This document shows positions 47,131-59,342 of a DNA stretch of 64,000 nucleotides, in pieces. Within the stretch, counting starts at the first letter, position 1. Each line of letters starts with the position of its first letter. The stretch is taken from positions 2,914,001 through 2,978,000 of the forward strand of contig AP026544.2 in NCBI GenBank assembly GCA_026075535.2, read 5' to 3'. A program made the translations under genes and the position numbers. The notes beneath the pieces are model-generated. The model made no database searches. It was not told the DNA's origin and saw only the letters and a list, made by a program, of their open reading frames with translations. Source of the DNA: Tricholoma matsutake. Lineage: Eukaryota; Basidiomycota; Agaricomycetes; Agaricales; Tricholomataceae.

Positions 47131-47580
47131 GGTTTTTCACAATTGGCATTTTTGGTTCATTTTTCACTCATTTTTCAATCATTTTCTATTTCATTTTTAT
47201 TCCATTTTTCTCAAGAATCCCGCGAGCAAGTGATCGCAGTGGTGGGTGTTGAGTGCTGGGCTCTCATCCTCCATTCACCTCCCTTGTCCCATCCCCTATT
47301 GTTGTGGCCAAGATGCACCTACAAACCACCCTATGAGCAGATGCTCATACAAGTGGAACCCCCCCAGCTTACCCCTCCTCACTGTCTCCTTCACATGGTG
47401 GGGGTGGGTCACACCCCCTTGTTCCTGTGCACCCACCCCTTATCCACCATGTGAGCAGTTGCTTGCAGCAATAATAGTTGCTCTGGGCATGGGGGTGCTT
47501 GGTTGTCCTCCATCCTTGTCATGGCTGGTAAGTGGTCAGTGCCAGGTGTGGGTGTACAAGGCTAGAGTGTGTACCTTGGA
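47131..47580. mobile_element. MITE end fused to palindrome-bearing repeat DNA
   Basis: Begins TAGGGTTTTTCACAATTGGC, and its first 90 bp match in reverse one half of the MITE at 44282. From 47221 it carries three GAGCA..GCTC-type palindromes (47224, 47331, 47451) of the kind found in E1-E3. No second terminus before the X LTR. Confidence 0.5.
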
Positions 47581-47832
47581 TGTCAGGAAACAGCCCCATT
47601 ACTTGATAAAATATTTTATTTTATTATGTCGAATTATGCTACATTACGCCGAATTATGCTACACTTTGATAGTGTGAGAATTTTATTTCACATGCATCAA
47701 TATGTACACACATGTATGAGCACATCGGTAACAACAATGTACAATATATGTAACATAGTATATAAACCTTAAATATACACCTAGGGGACCCCAGTTGTGT
47801 TCTCTTAGGTATTCCACCTACACTTGTGGTGC
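47581..47832 (+). repeat. Family X 5' LTR, first part
   Basis: Begins TGTCAGGAAACAGCCCC and matches the reverse of 32600-32848. Interrupted at 47833 by a hAT relic and resumes at 48864. Confidence 0.72.
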
Positions 47833-48863
47833 TAGGGATGCCGAAGTTCGGTTCGGTCCGGTTCTCTGAGCTATTTCTCTGAACCGTGAACCAGAACCAG
47901 GCAGCAAGGAGGGGGTAGCCAGAACCGCGAACCAGAACTGAGAGAACCAAGTTCAGCAGGTTCAGTTCAGGTTCGAACGAGGTTTGAACTGTAGAACCTA
48001 GTTAGCAAAAAAAAATCTCACACATGAATTTGAGCAACAAGAACAGAAGTGGGTGAGCAGAGAATAGATCATGCAGATATGTACACAGTTCAGGAGTAGG
48101 TAGAATATGAGATCACAATTCATCATCAACCTCCATTGGTATCCACATTTGATCATGCACAGCAGCTTCATCTTCTGCGACGATAAGCCTGTCCCAGTAA
48201 CAGCACTTCAGGATCTGCAATGCTTCGAAGGTATCCAGTTTGAGCTGGTTTCGAGCCTTTGTATCCATCAATCCACCTGATGAGAATGCACACTCAGACG
48301 GGACCGAGGAACCTTGAATAGCAAGATAATCACAAGCAATGCGGGCTAGTGTTGGAAACTGTGTCTGGTGATGCTATAAATGACGGTAAGACATTGGCTG
48401 TATTTCGAAGTATCAGATAACATACCCCCCACCACTTAACCAGATCATGTTCACCGATCTCCAAAGGACTGTTGATGTAATCAAGAAATTCTTGGCACAG
48501 GCTGCAGCTTGCACGCTCTTGTTCAACATGCCCATGGACTGAAGCATGGATGAATGACATCGCAAATCCCTTTGGCTTCACCAGAGAACCTGTACCCTTA
48601 TGAGAAAATGATAGAAAATGAACGTGAAATCAAATGTATATTACTTTCAATCCCAACTTGGACATTTACGGCTTGAAAACCCTGTGTCATTCATAGTGTA
48701 GGTTCTTTTCGAACCGAGTTCATATAGATCCTGGAGGCCCCGAACCTGCAACCAAACCTACTGGTAAAAGACAGAACCAGAACTGGACTGAACCAGAACC
48801 GCAGGTCTGGTTCAGGCATTCGAGGTTCGAACCTAGGTTCTGAACTGAACTTTGGCATCCCTA
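47833..48863 (-). mobile_element. hAT transposon relic (1,031 bp)
   Basis: Ends TAGGGATGCCGAAGTTCGG and TGAACTTTGGCATCCCTA, flanked by the perfect 8-bp duplication TGTGGTGC (47825-47832, 48864-48871). Dense in GAACC/GGTTC subterminal words. It keeps the last exons of a hAT transposase, so it is an internally deleted derivative of an autonomous element. Its empty site is at 32608-32615 in the other X copy. Confidence 0.9.
48113..48581 (-). pseudogene. hAT transposase C-terminus (dimerisation domain)
   Basis: Two exons: 48581-48426 and 48373-48113, joined by a 52-nt intron (GTATGT...TATAG). The joined frame reads through YINSPLEIGEHDLVKWWG, then FPTLARIACDYLAIQGSS, SECAFSSGGLMD and LKLDTFEALQILKCCYW, the hAT C-terminal dimerisation signature. 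The catalytic core is missing. Confidence 0.85.
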
Positions 48864-48871
48864 TGTGGTGC

Positions 48872-49046
48872 AAAATGCCTTTCTCAACAAACTCATATAT
48901 TAATAACCCCTTGCATCAAAACCATCAATTCCCCCATCACACATGCACATCCTGCTCCCTTCTTGTAGAGAGAACCCACATGGTCTTAGCTAGCAGATAG
49001 GGGGTGTCACCCTAACAGAAGAACACAACTTTCCAGATCAGTGCAC
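48872..49046 (+). repeat. Family X LTR/leader segment between two insertions
   Basis: Matches the reverse of about 32435-32605. Ends at the TGCAC duplication of Y1. Confidence 0.7.
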
Positions 49047-49476
49047 TGTAAGGGGACTAGGGGGGTACCCTGTGTGCTTCTCCTATGTTTTACATTCGTC
49101 CTATATTTTTCCTTGCTTCATTTCCTTCTATTTTTCATTTTCTATGATTTTTCCTTATTTTATTACTAATTTTCCCTTTCTATCACATTTGTGCATGTTG
49201 ACAGTTTTATATTTAGAGGTGGAGCACTCCTTCTGAAATCTACCCCTTGGTATGATGTCATTCGGTGGCCTTGATCTGCCTATCTCCAGCTTTTCTATTT
49301 TTAGACTATTATTTGATTTTTGCAGTCTTCACATATACTGGGCATTGGCAAAGGGGTCCTTAGAGTTTTCTCTTTGGATTTCCCTTTGCTAGGTGCGCCT
49401 CCAATCCCTGTACTATATAGTATAATTTTAACTTTGGATTTCCCTTTGCTAGAGGCTGAGTGAGGTTGCCCTAAAC

Positions 49477-50520
49477 TCTCTCCTAAGGCCTGAAATCGCG
49501 AATGCACTGCCCAAGATAGGCAGGTACAGAGTAGATGATGCTTCCCAAAGCTCCACAGACTCCCTACACACCGTTCCTGACAGGCCAGCCTTTAGTGCGC
49601 CACCATTTTTCACCAAATGCACCTCTTAGCAACATGGACACGTCAGAGTGCCTCGATGCACTTGAAAGTGATGCAAATTGATTCACTTAAATCTACGATT
49701 GAAAACTTTGTCAGGACCCTCCAGACTAACTCTACAACCAATATTCCCCCCATTGCAACTCCAAGTGCACCCAACAATGACATGCCATCTAACATGCCCA
49801 CTAAGGAGTGTGCCCAAATCAAACTGTCTCCCCCCACCAAATTTAATGGTGTGTGTGCTCAGGGGCATGCATTCCTTAATTCCTGTGAGCTGTACATCAG
49901 TCTCCAGTCGCATCAATTCATCGATGAGGCTGCAAAAATTTATTGGGCCTTCACATACATGAAATCTGAACTATGTGGACCGTATTCTGCACCAAATTAA
50001 AGAGCTCAGTTCTCTACCTTTTTCCACTTGGGGTGACTTTTGAGCAGAGTTTGTATGCCACTTTTGTCCCCTCAATGAGCACCACTGAGCAGTGACACAG
50101 CTTGAGTCATCAGGCATGTTGATCTGTGGATGACTATATCGACGAGTTTAAGGATTTGGTGGACATGGCAGGATATGGGAGTGGGCTACCAGTGGTGGTG
50201 AAGTTCTGATGGGGCCTCAATCAAGAAATTCAGGACCAGATTGCACAGATGTTGGAAGGGCGCCTGGTGGACGATGATATCTATGCTTGGTATGAAGCTG
50301 CTTCACTCTGTGATGAGAACTGACTCACAAATGTGGTGTTTAATGCTGCATTCCATGCTCCAACTACCACTCATGCACCCTACACCTTCAATCGAACCCT
50401 TCCCCACCATAACCCCATTCCTTTCCATCAGACTCCCACACCAGCCATCAATGTCCTGGTACCAATGGATGTTGATGTGGCCCACAGCCGTTGATGATAC
50501 TCAACCCAGAAACCCAAACA
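49477..50520 (+). pseudogene. Family Y gag relic
   Basis: Matches the better copy at 60593. Readable parts include PTKECAQIKLSPPTKFNGV and AFLNSCELYISLQSHQF (a capsid pattern of gypsy gag), and later the YIDEFKDLVDMAGYGSGL segment. Stops and shifts are frequent. Confidence 0.7.
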
Positions 50521-50639
50521 AAACCCACTAAAAGGCTTCAGATGGTATAACACAAGTCAGAGGAAGGTTGCGAGGCCCTCTAGATGTCACCTGTCAGACT
50601 GACCATCAAATAGTCATAAAACAACTGCTTGTCAAAGCA

Positions 50640-50810
50640 GTCTGAGGCTAAAAGAATGTGTTTTGAGGACTTGCAACGATTTTTGAGGGGTTGCGATGAT
50701 TTGCGAGACATTGCAATGATTTTTGAGATGTTGTGATGCTTTTTGAGATGTTGTGATATTTTTCAAAGAAGTTTTGAGGAATTTTGAGTGCGCAGATATG
50801 TCCGTGTGCA
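50640..50810. repeat. Insert of about 21-bp degenerate repeats in Y1 gag
   Basis: Repeats of a GATTTTTGAGATGTTG-type word separate the gag from its zinc knuckle. The same block occurs reversed at about 59070-59215. Confidence 0.6.
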
Positions 50811-50999
50811 TAGGTTGGATCTCCACTACCACTGTGGGGAAACTGGGCACATGGCCAGAACATGTCCCCATCATCAGGATATCTGCATGCTCACCCCTGA
50901 GGGGTGAGATGAACTCCTCCAAGACCTGTTGGTGCTTGTAGATGTTGAGGAAGCAAAGGGTCAGGTTGCAGAGGAGATCAAGTCAGAAGTTGTAGAGGA

Positions 51000-52230
51000 G
51001 CAGGATTTTTCTATTTGCAGCAAGTGAATGGTACACCCTCACTGCCTGTCCATAACCACTTTGAAGTTTTGTCAGTTGAATCCCTGGTTTTGCACTGAAA
51101 GGAAATTGGATTGCCTTGTGACATGCTAGAAGTTTTACAGCTGAGAATGATACAAATCTAAATCTATGTAGACATACTAAAGGAACTGGGAGTGGGAGCG
51201 ACTTGGTGGGATTGAGGATCTGGAATCTATGGTTATGGAACGAATTGATTTCCTTGATTCCATCTTTGTTGCCTGGGGGTGAGCTGAGAGCATGACTATA
51301 GAAACACACATGAGGAGCAAGCCTAAGGCATGTCATAGTTATGATGGAGTCTCACCCATTGACAGATGTCAAGCCTTAGAGGAGCTTCTTGCGTGCTTCT
51401 GGCCTGTTTGTGGCTTGAGAGGAAGCATCTTGATGTGAATTGCACCCAGAGAGTCTAGGCATCACCAGTACTCCAGGAATGCCTGAGAATGCCATCGCCT
51501 GAACTTCTTCACTACATCTGGTGGCACCCTAGAGACGAGGTAGAAAGTGGTTCCACCAATCTGAAAGCAGTGCCCCATAATGCAGGGGTATCCCTTGCCT
51601 GTTGCTCTGAGGATTCTGTTGATGTTGCAAACTTGGATCTGGTGAGTGTTATGATGTTGTCATGTGCATCATGGTATGCAGCGATGGGATGCTTGATGTT
51701 CAGCCTATTCTTGATGAAGTGCTTGTGGATGGCATGAATAGGGTCAAGAGGAGCTTCCTGGCATGGAATCCAGACATCATTGCCTCTGGCCTTCTGAGTT
51801 TTAGACCATGGCAGGTGGAGGTTGCAGGCTCTGTTCTCGGCTGTCGATTATGTGATATGCATGAATGTGGCGTGCCTTTGAGGGTTGAATTTTCCCAGGT
51901 CCTGCGTGGGCAGCAAGATTTCACCACTGCATAGCTGGCAGAAAAATGACAAAAGGCAGATTGCCCGTATGCAAATGTCTGCGCCCAAGGTTCTGCTGAG
52001 TCCCTTGTTCAAGTCCTCAAGCATTGAAATTGTCATGGGTGCTCTCTTGCTGTGGAACAACACTGCTGGCCTAAGTTCTTCCACACCCTTCAGAGTCCTG
52101 CATAGATGGTCCCCTCCTAGCCATGCCAGACCAAGACTTTCATGCTCTTTCCTTATTGCCAGTAACTTTGCTCTCGCCATCCTCCCAGCCAGTCGCCCTG
52201 CATAGGAGATGCCCAAGTGATGAGAACATC
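51000..52230 (+). other. Y1 interior without recognised domains
   Basis: Open frames at 51489-51737 and 51662-51934 show no family I can name. A polymerase would be expected here but is not recognisable. Confidence 0.35.
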
Positions 52231-52469
52231 CTCTTATTATTTGATTTTTGCAGTCTTCACATATACTGGGCATTGGCAAAGGGGTCCTTAGAGTTTTCTC
52301 TTCAGATTTCCCTTTGCTAGGTGCACCTCCAATCCCTGTACTATGTAGTATAATTTTAACTTTGGATTTCTCTTTGTTAGGTGCACCTCCAATCCCTGTA
52401 CTACGTAGTATAATTTTAACTTTGGATTTCCCTTTGCTAGAGGCTGAGTGAGGTTGCCCTTATATGCAC

Positions 52470-52895
52470 CTTCTTTTACTTGCACATATGTCATTGTTTC
52501 ACTGTGCCACATCTGATTACTCATCCTTTTGGCATGAGCTGGAAGTACTGGTATATTCATAATCTACCTTTTCTTTCATAAGCCAACGACAGGCCTCACC
52601 TTAGATTGTGACCACTAGGCAGTGCTCATCATTAGGACAGCTGCAACCAGCCAACCAATTGGATCTGGTTTAGTAGCAATTTACATTACTCTATTCAGAT
52701 GACTATTTTAGTTACAAGCCAAATTCAGTGTTATCCCTGAGATCAGGCACTGTTGGAAGGGTTATTGATCTGAAGTGCTTTTGCCAAATTTGGTACCCAA
52801 GTTACTGAATCACGTGACCTGTCAACATTTGGAGAGGTCTTGCGGAACAAGTCTTGAGTCTGCTGAAGAAGTGATTCATCACAGATCTAACCATT
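52470..52895 (+). repeat. Family X leader before gag
   Basis: Matches the reverse of 31972-32430. TTTGGTACCCAAGTT near 52790 is a primer-site-like string. Ends at the gag start codon. Confidence 0.6.
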
Positions 52896-53968
52896 ATGTC
52901 TGATCCCTCAACTTCTAATCCCAGTCCTAATCCCATTTCCACACCAGCACTAGAGGCAAAGATTGATGTGCTTATGGTGCAAATGTCACAATTAGTGTCG
53001 GTGTTGGCAGCATCACAGCCCAGACAAGCAGAAGTACAGCCAGAGATGACAGCAGATAGAGATGATGAGATGGAGGAGATGGTGGAGTGGGTGTCACAGG
53101 ATGATGTGCAGATGGCAGAGAAATCTGAAAATGCTTACCTAAGTATGCACCCCCATATATTTGATGGTGCTATGGAGAATACAAAATCTTTTATCAGCTC
53201 TATAGTATTGTACATCCATGGGAGGAAGCCAGAGTTTCATACAGCTGAGTCTAGGATAATGTTTGCTCTCTCATATATTCAGGGGGGGAAAGCACAGTTC
53301 TGGAGAAATGAGGCTATTAATCGAATTGCCACAGGAAATAAACCATTTGCAACCTTCAAGGAATTTCTGGAGAGATTGGAGGGACAGTTTGGGGACCCTA
53401 ATCCAAAGGCAACAACCAATGCTAAATTCAAAACCATGCCCCAAGGTTCCCTAACAGCAGATGAATTTATTTTGCAATTCAAAGCAGAAGCTTTGCAAAT
53501 GGATGTGGGAGAAGGTGCATTGGTAGAAGGATTGAATCCCTCTTTATTCAAGTCTATCTACCAACTACCTTCTATGCCAGAGAAGTTGGATGAGTGGTAT
53601 AATTGGGTGATGCACCTTGATCAGCAATATTGGCAGGAACAGGCAGAATCGAAGTTGATGTACAGAAGTAGTAAATTTGGAAAGCCATCAGGAGGAAAGT
53701 CTGAGAAAGGAAAGGCACCTCAGGCACAAACTCCAAAGGCACAGCCACCAGCCATGGCAGTGACACCTATAGTTGTGGAGTCAGCAGCACCAGATGCTAT
53801 GGAGGTTGACCAAGCAGGGAGATGAGCCCCACTTAAATGTTTTAACTGTGGGCAGTTAGGACATATTGCTAGGAATTGCAGGCAGAAAAGAAAGATTAGG
53901 GAAGCTACAATCAAGGAAGTGAAGCCGGAGGAAGGCAGGCAGAAGAATTTTGTGGAAGAGTCCCAGTG
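52896..53968 (+). pseudogene. Family X gag with zinc knuckle
   Basis: A 309-codon frame (52896-53825) beginning MSDPSTSNPSPNP. A helical capsid-like region (about residues 85-235; KSFISSIVLYIHGRKPEF, FKEFLERLEGQFGDP) is followed by a Lys/Pro linker. After a TGA (53823-53825) the same frame continues with CFNCGQLGHIARNC, a perfect CCHC knuckle, to about 53968. The protein packages element RNA. The minus-strand copy has the same TGA. This is the best-preserved X gag and the empty site for E2. Confidence 0.87.
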
Positions 53969-54201
53969 AAGGTTTCCCTATTGGTGACCCAGAATCATTA
54001 TAATGTATTAGTTTCCAAGGAAACCTAGAGCAAACCAGAAAAGGAAATTGAAAAGGAGTACAACCATTGTGAATCATATGACAAAGAAATTTGCCAAGCA
54101 CTATTTCCAAAAACCCCTAAATTCTTTATATTTGCTCTGCGTGAATAGAACCTGAAATCACCTTGACTGTGGGATTGAAGACAGTGGACACACATGCCGT
54201 A

Positions 54202-56824
54202 CGGCAAGCCAGAGTGATCAGCTCGATTTTCAAGGTCAACATGTCAAACTTCCTACTCCAAATATTGAGATTGGTGGGGCCCCATATACACTTGATGCTC
54301 AATACTTGACATCCACGAGTTTTGGGTTAGTGACACAATTTTTTTTGTGTGCATTAACATAGTCTCAGTATGACAATGAATATCATTATAATGAATATTA
54401 CTCTAAACTTAAAAAAATCATATTTGAGTGAAGGGGAGTGAAGTCGAGGCGCTGATTTGACAAGCATGGACCAAACAGGATGAGGAACCCCATCAGGATC
54501 TCGGGTTATGGCAGAAGCATTCAGGGGTGTAGAAATGCAGGGGAGGGGTGCAAAAGAGTAGAATCTGTATTTCAAACTAACTCTTTCAAAACTCAACCAA
54601 AACATAAGCAAATTACAAGGTGCTCTAGAGCTCAATTACTAGTAGAAAATTTACTACAAGATCATGTAAAAATGTGACCTGGTTGTTGAGATATGGCTTG
54701 CAGAAGACACAAGGCCAGCCTCATAATTTCTCCTTTATGAAATATATTAGAAATATACTTTGAAAATCAAAATTTCTCATGACATTTCAGTGTAGATCAG
54801 AAAGTTTTATTTTCTGGTCATGATTTCTGATCTAATTTCTGAAAGCCTTTCAGGCAATTGATAAGTTAAACATTGCCTTACAGAAATGCTTTCAGTATTT
54901 ACACTGAAATGTCATGAGAAATTTTGATTTTCAAAGTATATTATGGGTAATTTTTTGAATTTCTGTTTGTAGAAATTTAGTCTCAAATATAATATTTCGC
55001 AAAGAATTTCTAACTATATTTCAGAAAGGAGAAATTATGAGGCTGGCCTTGTGTCTTCTGCAAGCCATATCTCAACAACCAGGTCACATTTTTACATGAT
55101 CTTGTAGTAAATTTTTTACTAGTAATTGAGCTCTAGAGCACCTTGTAATTTGCTTATTTTTTGGTTGAGTTTTGAAAGAGTTAGTTTGAGTCCAGCCAAA
55201 AAGGTGTGTGCAAGTAATATGTCAAGAACTAATGGTCAGAAAAATTAAGCTGAGAGTTGGAGACATTTATGGATAGAGTATTAAATGCTACCCAATGCAA
55301 AAACTTTCAGGTTATGTGCTGTTGTGGTCAGCCACTCCCTGATGATGCTGACAAGGTCTCATCACTGCTTCCTTGAGAGTTGACAGTGGCCACAGTGGCC
55401 TATAATCTCAAATTTCATAGGGTATTCCAATATGCACTACTCTAGACAATCTACATCCCTCAGATTATCTGCATGACTTGTGGCACTTGAAATATTACTT
55501 GCACACACCTTTTTGGCTGGACTCAAACTCACTCTTTCAAAACTCAACCAAAAAATGAGCAAACTACAAGGTGCTCTAGAGCTCAATTACTAGTAAAAAA
55601 CTTACTACAAGATCAAGTAAAAATGTAGCCTGATTGTTGAGATATGGCTTGCAGAAGATTCATGGCTTATTTGTGTGAAAAATTCATCAAAATCACACAA
55701 CCACCAACTTTGATGCAAACAGAAATAGACCAGCTATTTATGTAGAACATATAATTGTCCAAAGCACATTGCCAAAACTAAAGAGGGAGCATAGTGGTCT
55801 CCCTTGCTGTGTGATGCATCCAGTAAACAAAGACCAAGTTCAACTTTGGCTGTTCCCAAAAGTTATGTGTTGCACACAATCTGCTGGATGAATAGTGTTC
55901 ACTCTGTATTGTAGGCCATGTCAGCATTTCCACTTTAGGTAGGTGTCATGATTTGTAGTCATCGCAAGCAAAATCAGAGAGCTGCAGACATATACCTATT
56001 TAATTACACTATATTAGAGAAGTATTTGTGTAAACTAATCTACCAATGTACATCTTACAGCATTAAAAATTTAAATGCAAGATGCAATAAGTATTTATGC
56101 TGACATAAGTTGTTGAATGTACCAAACAAGTCACAAGTTCAACATTCCTGTCACACTCACCATCATCATCACCATTGGCTTCCTCATGTCTTTGCTGTTG
56201 TTCATGCTTGTAACATGTAAGCTCAAGGTGAGTTTCTAAGCTATTCTTTTGGGCTTCCTTTTAAAGCTGCTAACTCTTCCCTTTGCTTGAATTTCAGATT
56301 CAATGCTTTTGGAGGGCTAACAGCCTATGCTCATCAAAAGCTGTAGGGAAGTATTATGGAATGAAGGACAGGGATGAGTGAGGTAGCTATGTGAGTATTA
56401 TTTTTCTTTTTGCTTTGAAGCAGAGCTCCTCATAGCTTACAATACAGATTCCACTCTCTTGCACCTCTCCCTCACTCCTTGCGTTTCTATGCCCCTGAAT
56501 GCTTCTGCCACAACCCGAGATCCTCCTGATGTGTTTCCTCATCATGTTTGGTCTGTGCTTGGGGAATCAGTGCCTTGACTTCACTCCCCTTTGCTCAAAT
56601 ATGATTTTTTTAAGTTTATTATTTACAGTAATATTCATAATGATATTCATTGTCATACTGGGACTATGCTAACATGACATGAAAAAAGTTGTGTCACTAA
56701 CCCAAAACTTGTGGATGCCAAGCATTGAGCATTGAGTGTATATGGGGTCCACCAATCTCAATATTTGGAGTAGGAAGTTTGACATGTCAACCTTGAAAAT
56801 CGAGCTGATCACTCTGGCTTGCCA
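54202..56824. mobile_element. Foldback element with long terminal inverted repeats (2.6 kb)
   Basis: Ends CGGCAAGCCAGAGTGATC and GATCACTCTGGCTTGCCA between TA dinucleotides. The terminal arms stay similar for roughly 350 bp (54202-54550 against 56470-56824). Removing the element joins X gag to X protease as HMPYAAIDVEALLDSG. Inside are two further inverted repeats: 54564-54730 against 55020-55195, and 55188-55230 against 55486-55528. A third copy of the first arm lies at 55525-55650. No transposase frame. Confidence 0.82.
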
Positions 56825-58051
56825 TATGCAGCAATTGATGTGGAAGCATTGCTTGATAGTGGTGTTACAGGATTATTTATTAATCGGTCCTTAATTACTG
56901 GAAATGGTATTAGCACATGCAAGCTGTCGCAACCTATACTGGTGTACAATATTGATGGAACAGTTAATCATGGAGGAACTATTAAGGAGGAGGTGACCAT
57001 GGTACTAAGGTATCAGGAGCATCAGGAACAAGCCATATTCAAAGTGTGCAATCTTGGGAAAACCAATCTAATAATAGGAAGTCTGTGGTTACAGAAGCAT
57101 AATCCCAAAATTGATTGAAAGACTGGGAAAGTACAAATGTCTCATTGTCCTAAGGAATGTAATGTGTATGGGAGGAAGGTGAAGAAGGAGAAGAGGAAAA
57201 GGGAAGAGAAAGAACATCTGAGGAAGTATTCTGTTACAATGGAGGAAGTGGAGGAGGAGGAAATGCCAAATGGGGAAGTTCCAGTCATGATTGAGAAGGA
57301 AGAGCAGAAGCAAACCTTCAGAGCAATTTGTGGAGGACAGTCGTGGGATAAGAATATCATGAAGGTGGAGGAGCCAGTGGAGGAGTGGGCACCAAAAGTA
57401 CATCATGAATATCTGTCAGTCTTTCAGAAGAAGGAGTCTGAGTGAATGCCAGTGTGGAAGCCATGGCATCATGCAATCGAGATGAAGCCAGGGTTTGTGT
57501 CAAAGAAGTTGAAGGTATATCCATTATCTCCAATGGAACAAGAAGAAGTTGATGTGTTTCTAAATGAGAATTGCGCAAAGTATACACATGACCTTCAAAA
57601 TCACTGCAGATGTCACCAATATTCTTTGTGCTACAGAAAGATCAGAGGAAGAGGATGTGTACAGATTATAGGTATCTGAATGAGTGGACAGTGAAGGATG
57701 CATACCCCCTGCCTTATAATTGACAAGGTGGAAAAAGCCAAGGTCTTTACAAAATTGGATTTATGATGGGGATACAATAATGTCCAAATAAGGAAAGGAG
57801 ATGAGTGGAAGGCTGCATTTGCCACACATCAAGGACCCTTTGAGCCACTTGTCATTTTTTTGGGATGACCAATAGTCCACTGACTTTCCAAAATATGATG
57901 AACACCATTTTCAAGGATGTAATGGACAAAGGCATTATAATAATATTTATTGATGACATTCTGATATTCATGGAGGATGAAGAACATCATGAAGTGATAG
58001 TACAGGAGGTGCTATGGAGGCTAGTGGAGAACAATCTATCTTTGAAACTGG
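56825..58051 (+). pseudogene. Family X protease and reverse transcriptase (5' part)
   Basis: 56819-57118 encodes a retropepsin-like segment (EALLDSGVTGLFINRSLI, NLIIGSLWLQKH). 57137-57445 is a Glu/Lys-rich linker ending VHHEYLSVFQKKESE. The RT is in broken frames (57446-57690), and 57865-58051 holds the palm with NSPLTFQNMMNTIF and the active site IIFIDDILIF. It is interrupted at 58052 by insertion Z. Confidence 0.8.
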
Positions 58052-59342
58052 TGATAGGTCCACCTTGTTGTTCAAGCTCGGAAAACACATCTACGATCAT
58101 CGTCGAAGCTCTACAAACCCATACGAACCCCTCCAAAGCTCTATGATGCTCTACTAAGCTCTACAAAGTCACGAGAATGCTTCAAAATCCTTCACAACAC
58201 TTCAAAATTCTTCATATGCCTTCGGCTGCTATAATACAATTCCCCCGACCTTCGTACAGCTCAGGATATACACTTGGAGCATCGTCAATGGGTTTCGAAC
58301 CAGTATTGAGCAATATCGCAGTGATATCAGCCTTCGAACAAGTCTGATCGAACATTGCAAATCAACATCGGACACTATATCGCCATCCGAATAATCATCG
58401 CACACATGCCAGACATATTCCCTACCATTGTCAAACAATATCACACCGATATCGGGCCACAAACGAAGTCCAAAGAATCTTCAAAAATCTTCAAAAAACA
58501 TCGAACCTTGAAAAACATTGTCGGACACAGTATTTCCTGCTCGGATGATCTTCGGACGCATGCTGGACACATGGGACACTATATCGAGTATATCAAACAC
58601 ATTTTGACTGCATGTGCATGCATACAATCCGCTCGAAGCAGTTTCCGATCTTTTATTCAATTTATAACAAGGACAGTCCGGTTTTAGCTATTCTTTCTTA
58701 TTATTTCTTCATCATGTGTTATATTCACCCCTTCTAGGCTCGCTTTATTGTTCTGATATACTTATATTGTCTTTTGCCTTGAGTTTTCCACATGTTTGCC
58801 TCATGTTCTCTAGCCTTTTTAGGTACTTTCTTTATTTTATATAAAAAGATGTACTAGATACAAAGAAATACAAGAAAGTCGTCATCTTCCTCCCAGATCA
58901 CAGTGATTTGAGAGTACAGTTTAGTCTTATTCAGTCCGAAGTTTGGTGTTTTATGCTAAACTTCCTCAAAATTCCTCAAAATTCCTCGCATTACACTACT
59001 TTCATTCTCGCTTCCCTCGATTATCCTTTTCTTCACTTCTACTACTTGTCTAGTCCCCCAATCTTGCGTCTGAACATATATGCACACTCAAAATTCCTTG
59101 AAACCTCTCGAGAAATATCGCGACATCTCGCAAATCATCGCAACACCTCAGAAATCATTGCAAGTCCTCAAAACACATTCTTTTTAGCCTCGGACTGCTT
59201 CAACAAGCAGTTGTTTTATGACTATTTGATGGTCGGTCTGACAGGTGACATCTAGAGGGCCTCGCACCCTTCCTCTGACTCGTGTTATACCATCTGAAGC
59301 CTTTTTGTGGGTTTTGTTTGGGTTTCTGGGTTGAGCATCATC
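58052..59342. mobile_element. Insertion Z in family X RT (1.3 kb)
   Basis: Flanked by the 5-bp duplication ACTGG (58047-58051, 59343-59347). Removing it restores SLKLEKCVFGASEIEFLG in RT. The left part is rich in CTCTACAAAGC and CTTCAAAATCCTTC words. The right part (about 59060-59340) is the reverse complement of 50480-50810 from Y1, including a piece of Y gag. It is probably a partial LTR element inserted by integrase. Confidence 0.65.

Larger units (their letters stand above)
49047..52464 (+). mobile_element. LTR element Y1 (3.4 kb), internally decayed
   Basis: 5' LTR 49047-49473 (TGTAAGGGGACTAGG start) and a 5'-truncated 3' LTR 52231-52464 (ending CCCTTATA), with the 5-bp duplication TGCAC on both sides (49042-49046, 52465-52469). 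The interior holds a gag relic to about 50520, a repetitive insert (50640-50810), a zinc knuckle (HYHCGETGHMARTC near 50820) and 1.4 kb without recognised domains. No intact pol. Confidence 0.82.

Noticed and set aside
51489..51934. Plus-strand frames in the Y1 interior as a host gene fragment
   Set aside because: No motif could be tied to any family, and the region lies inside the duplicated LTR element.
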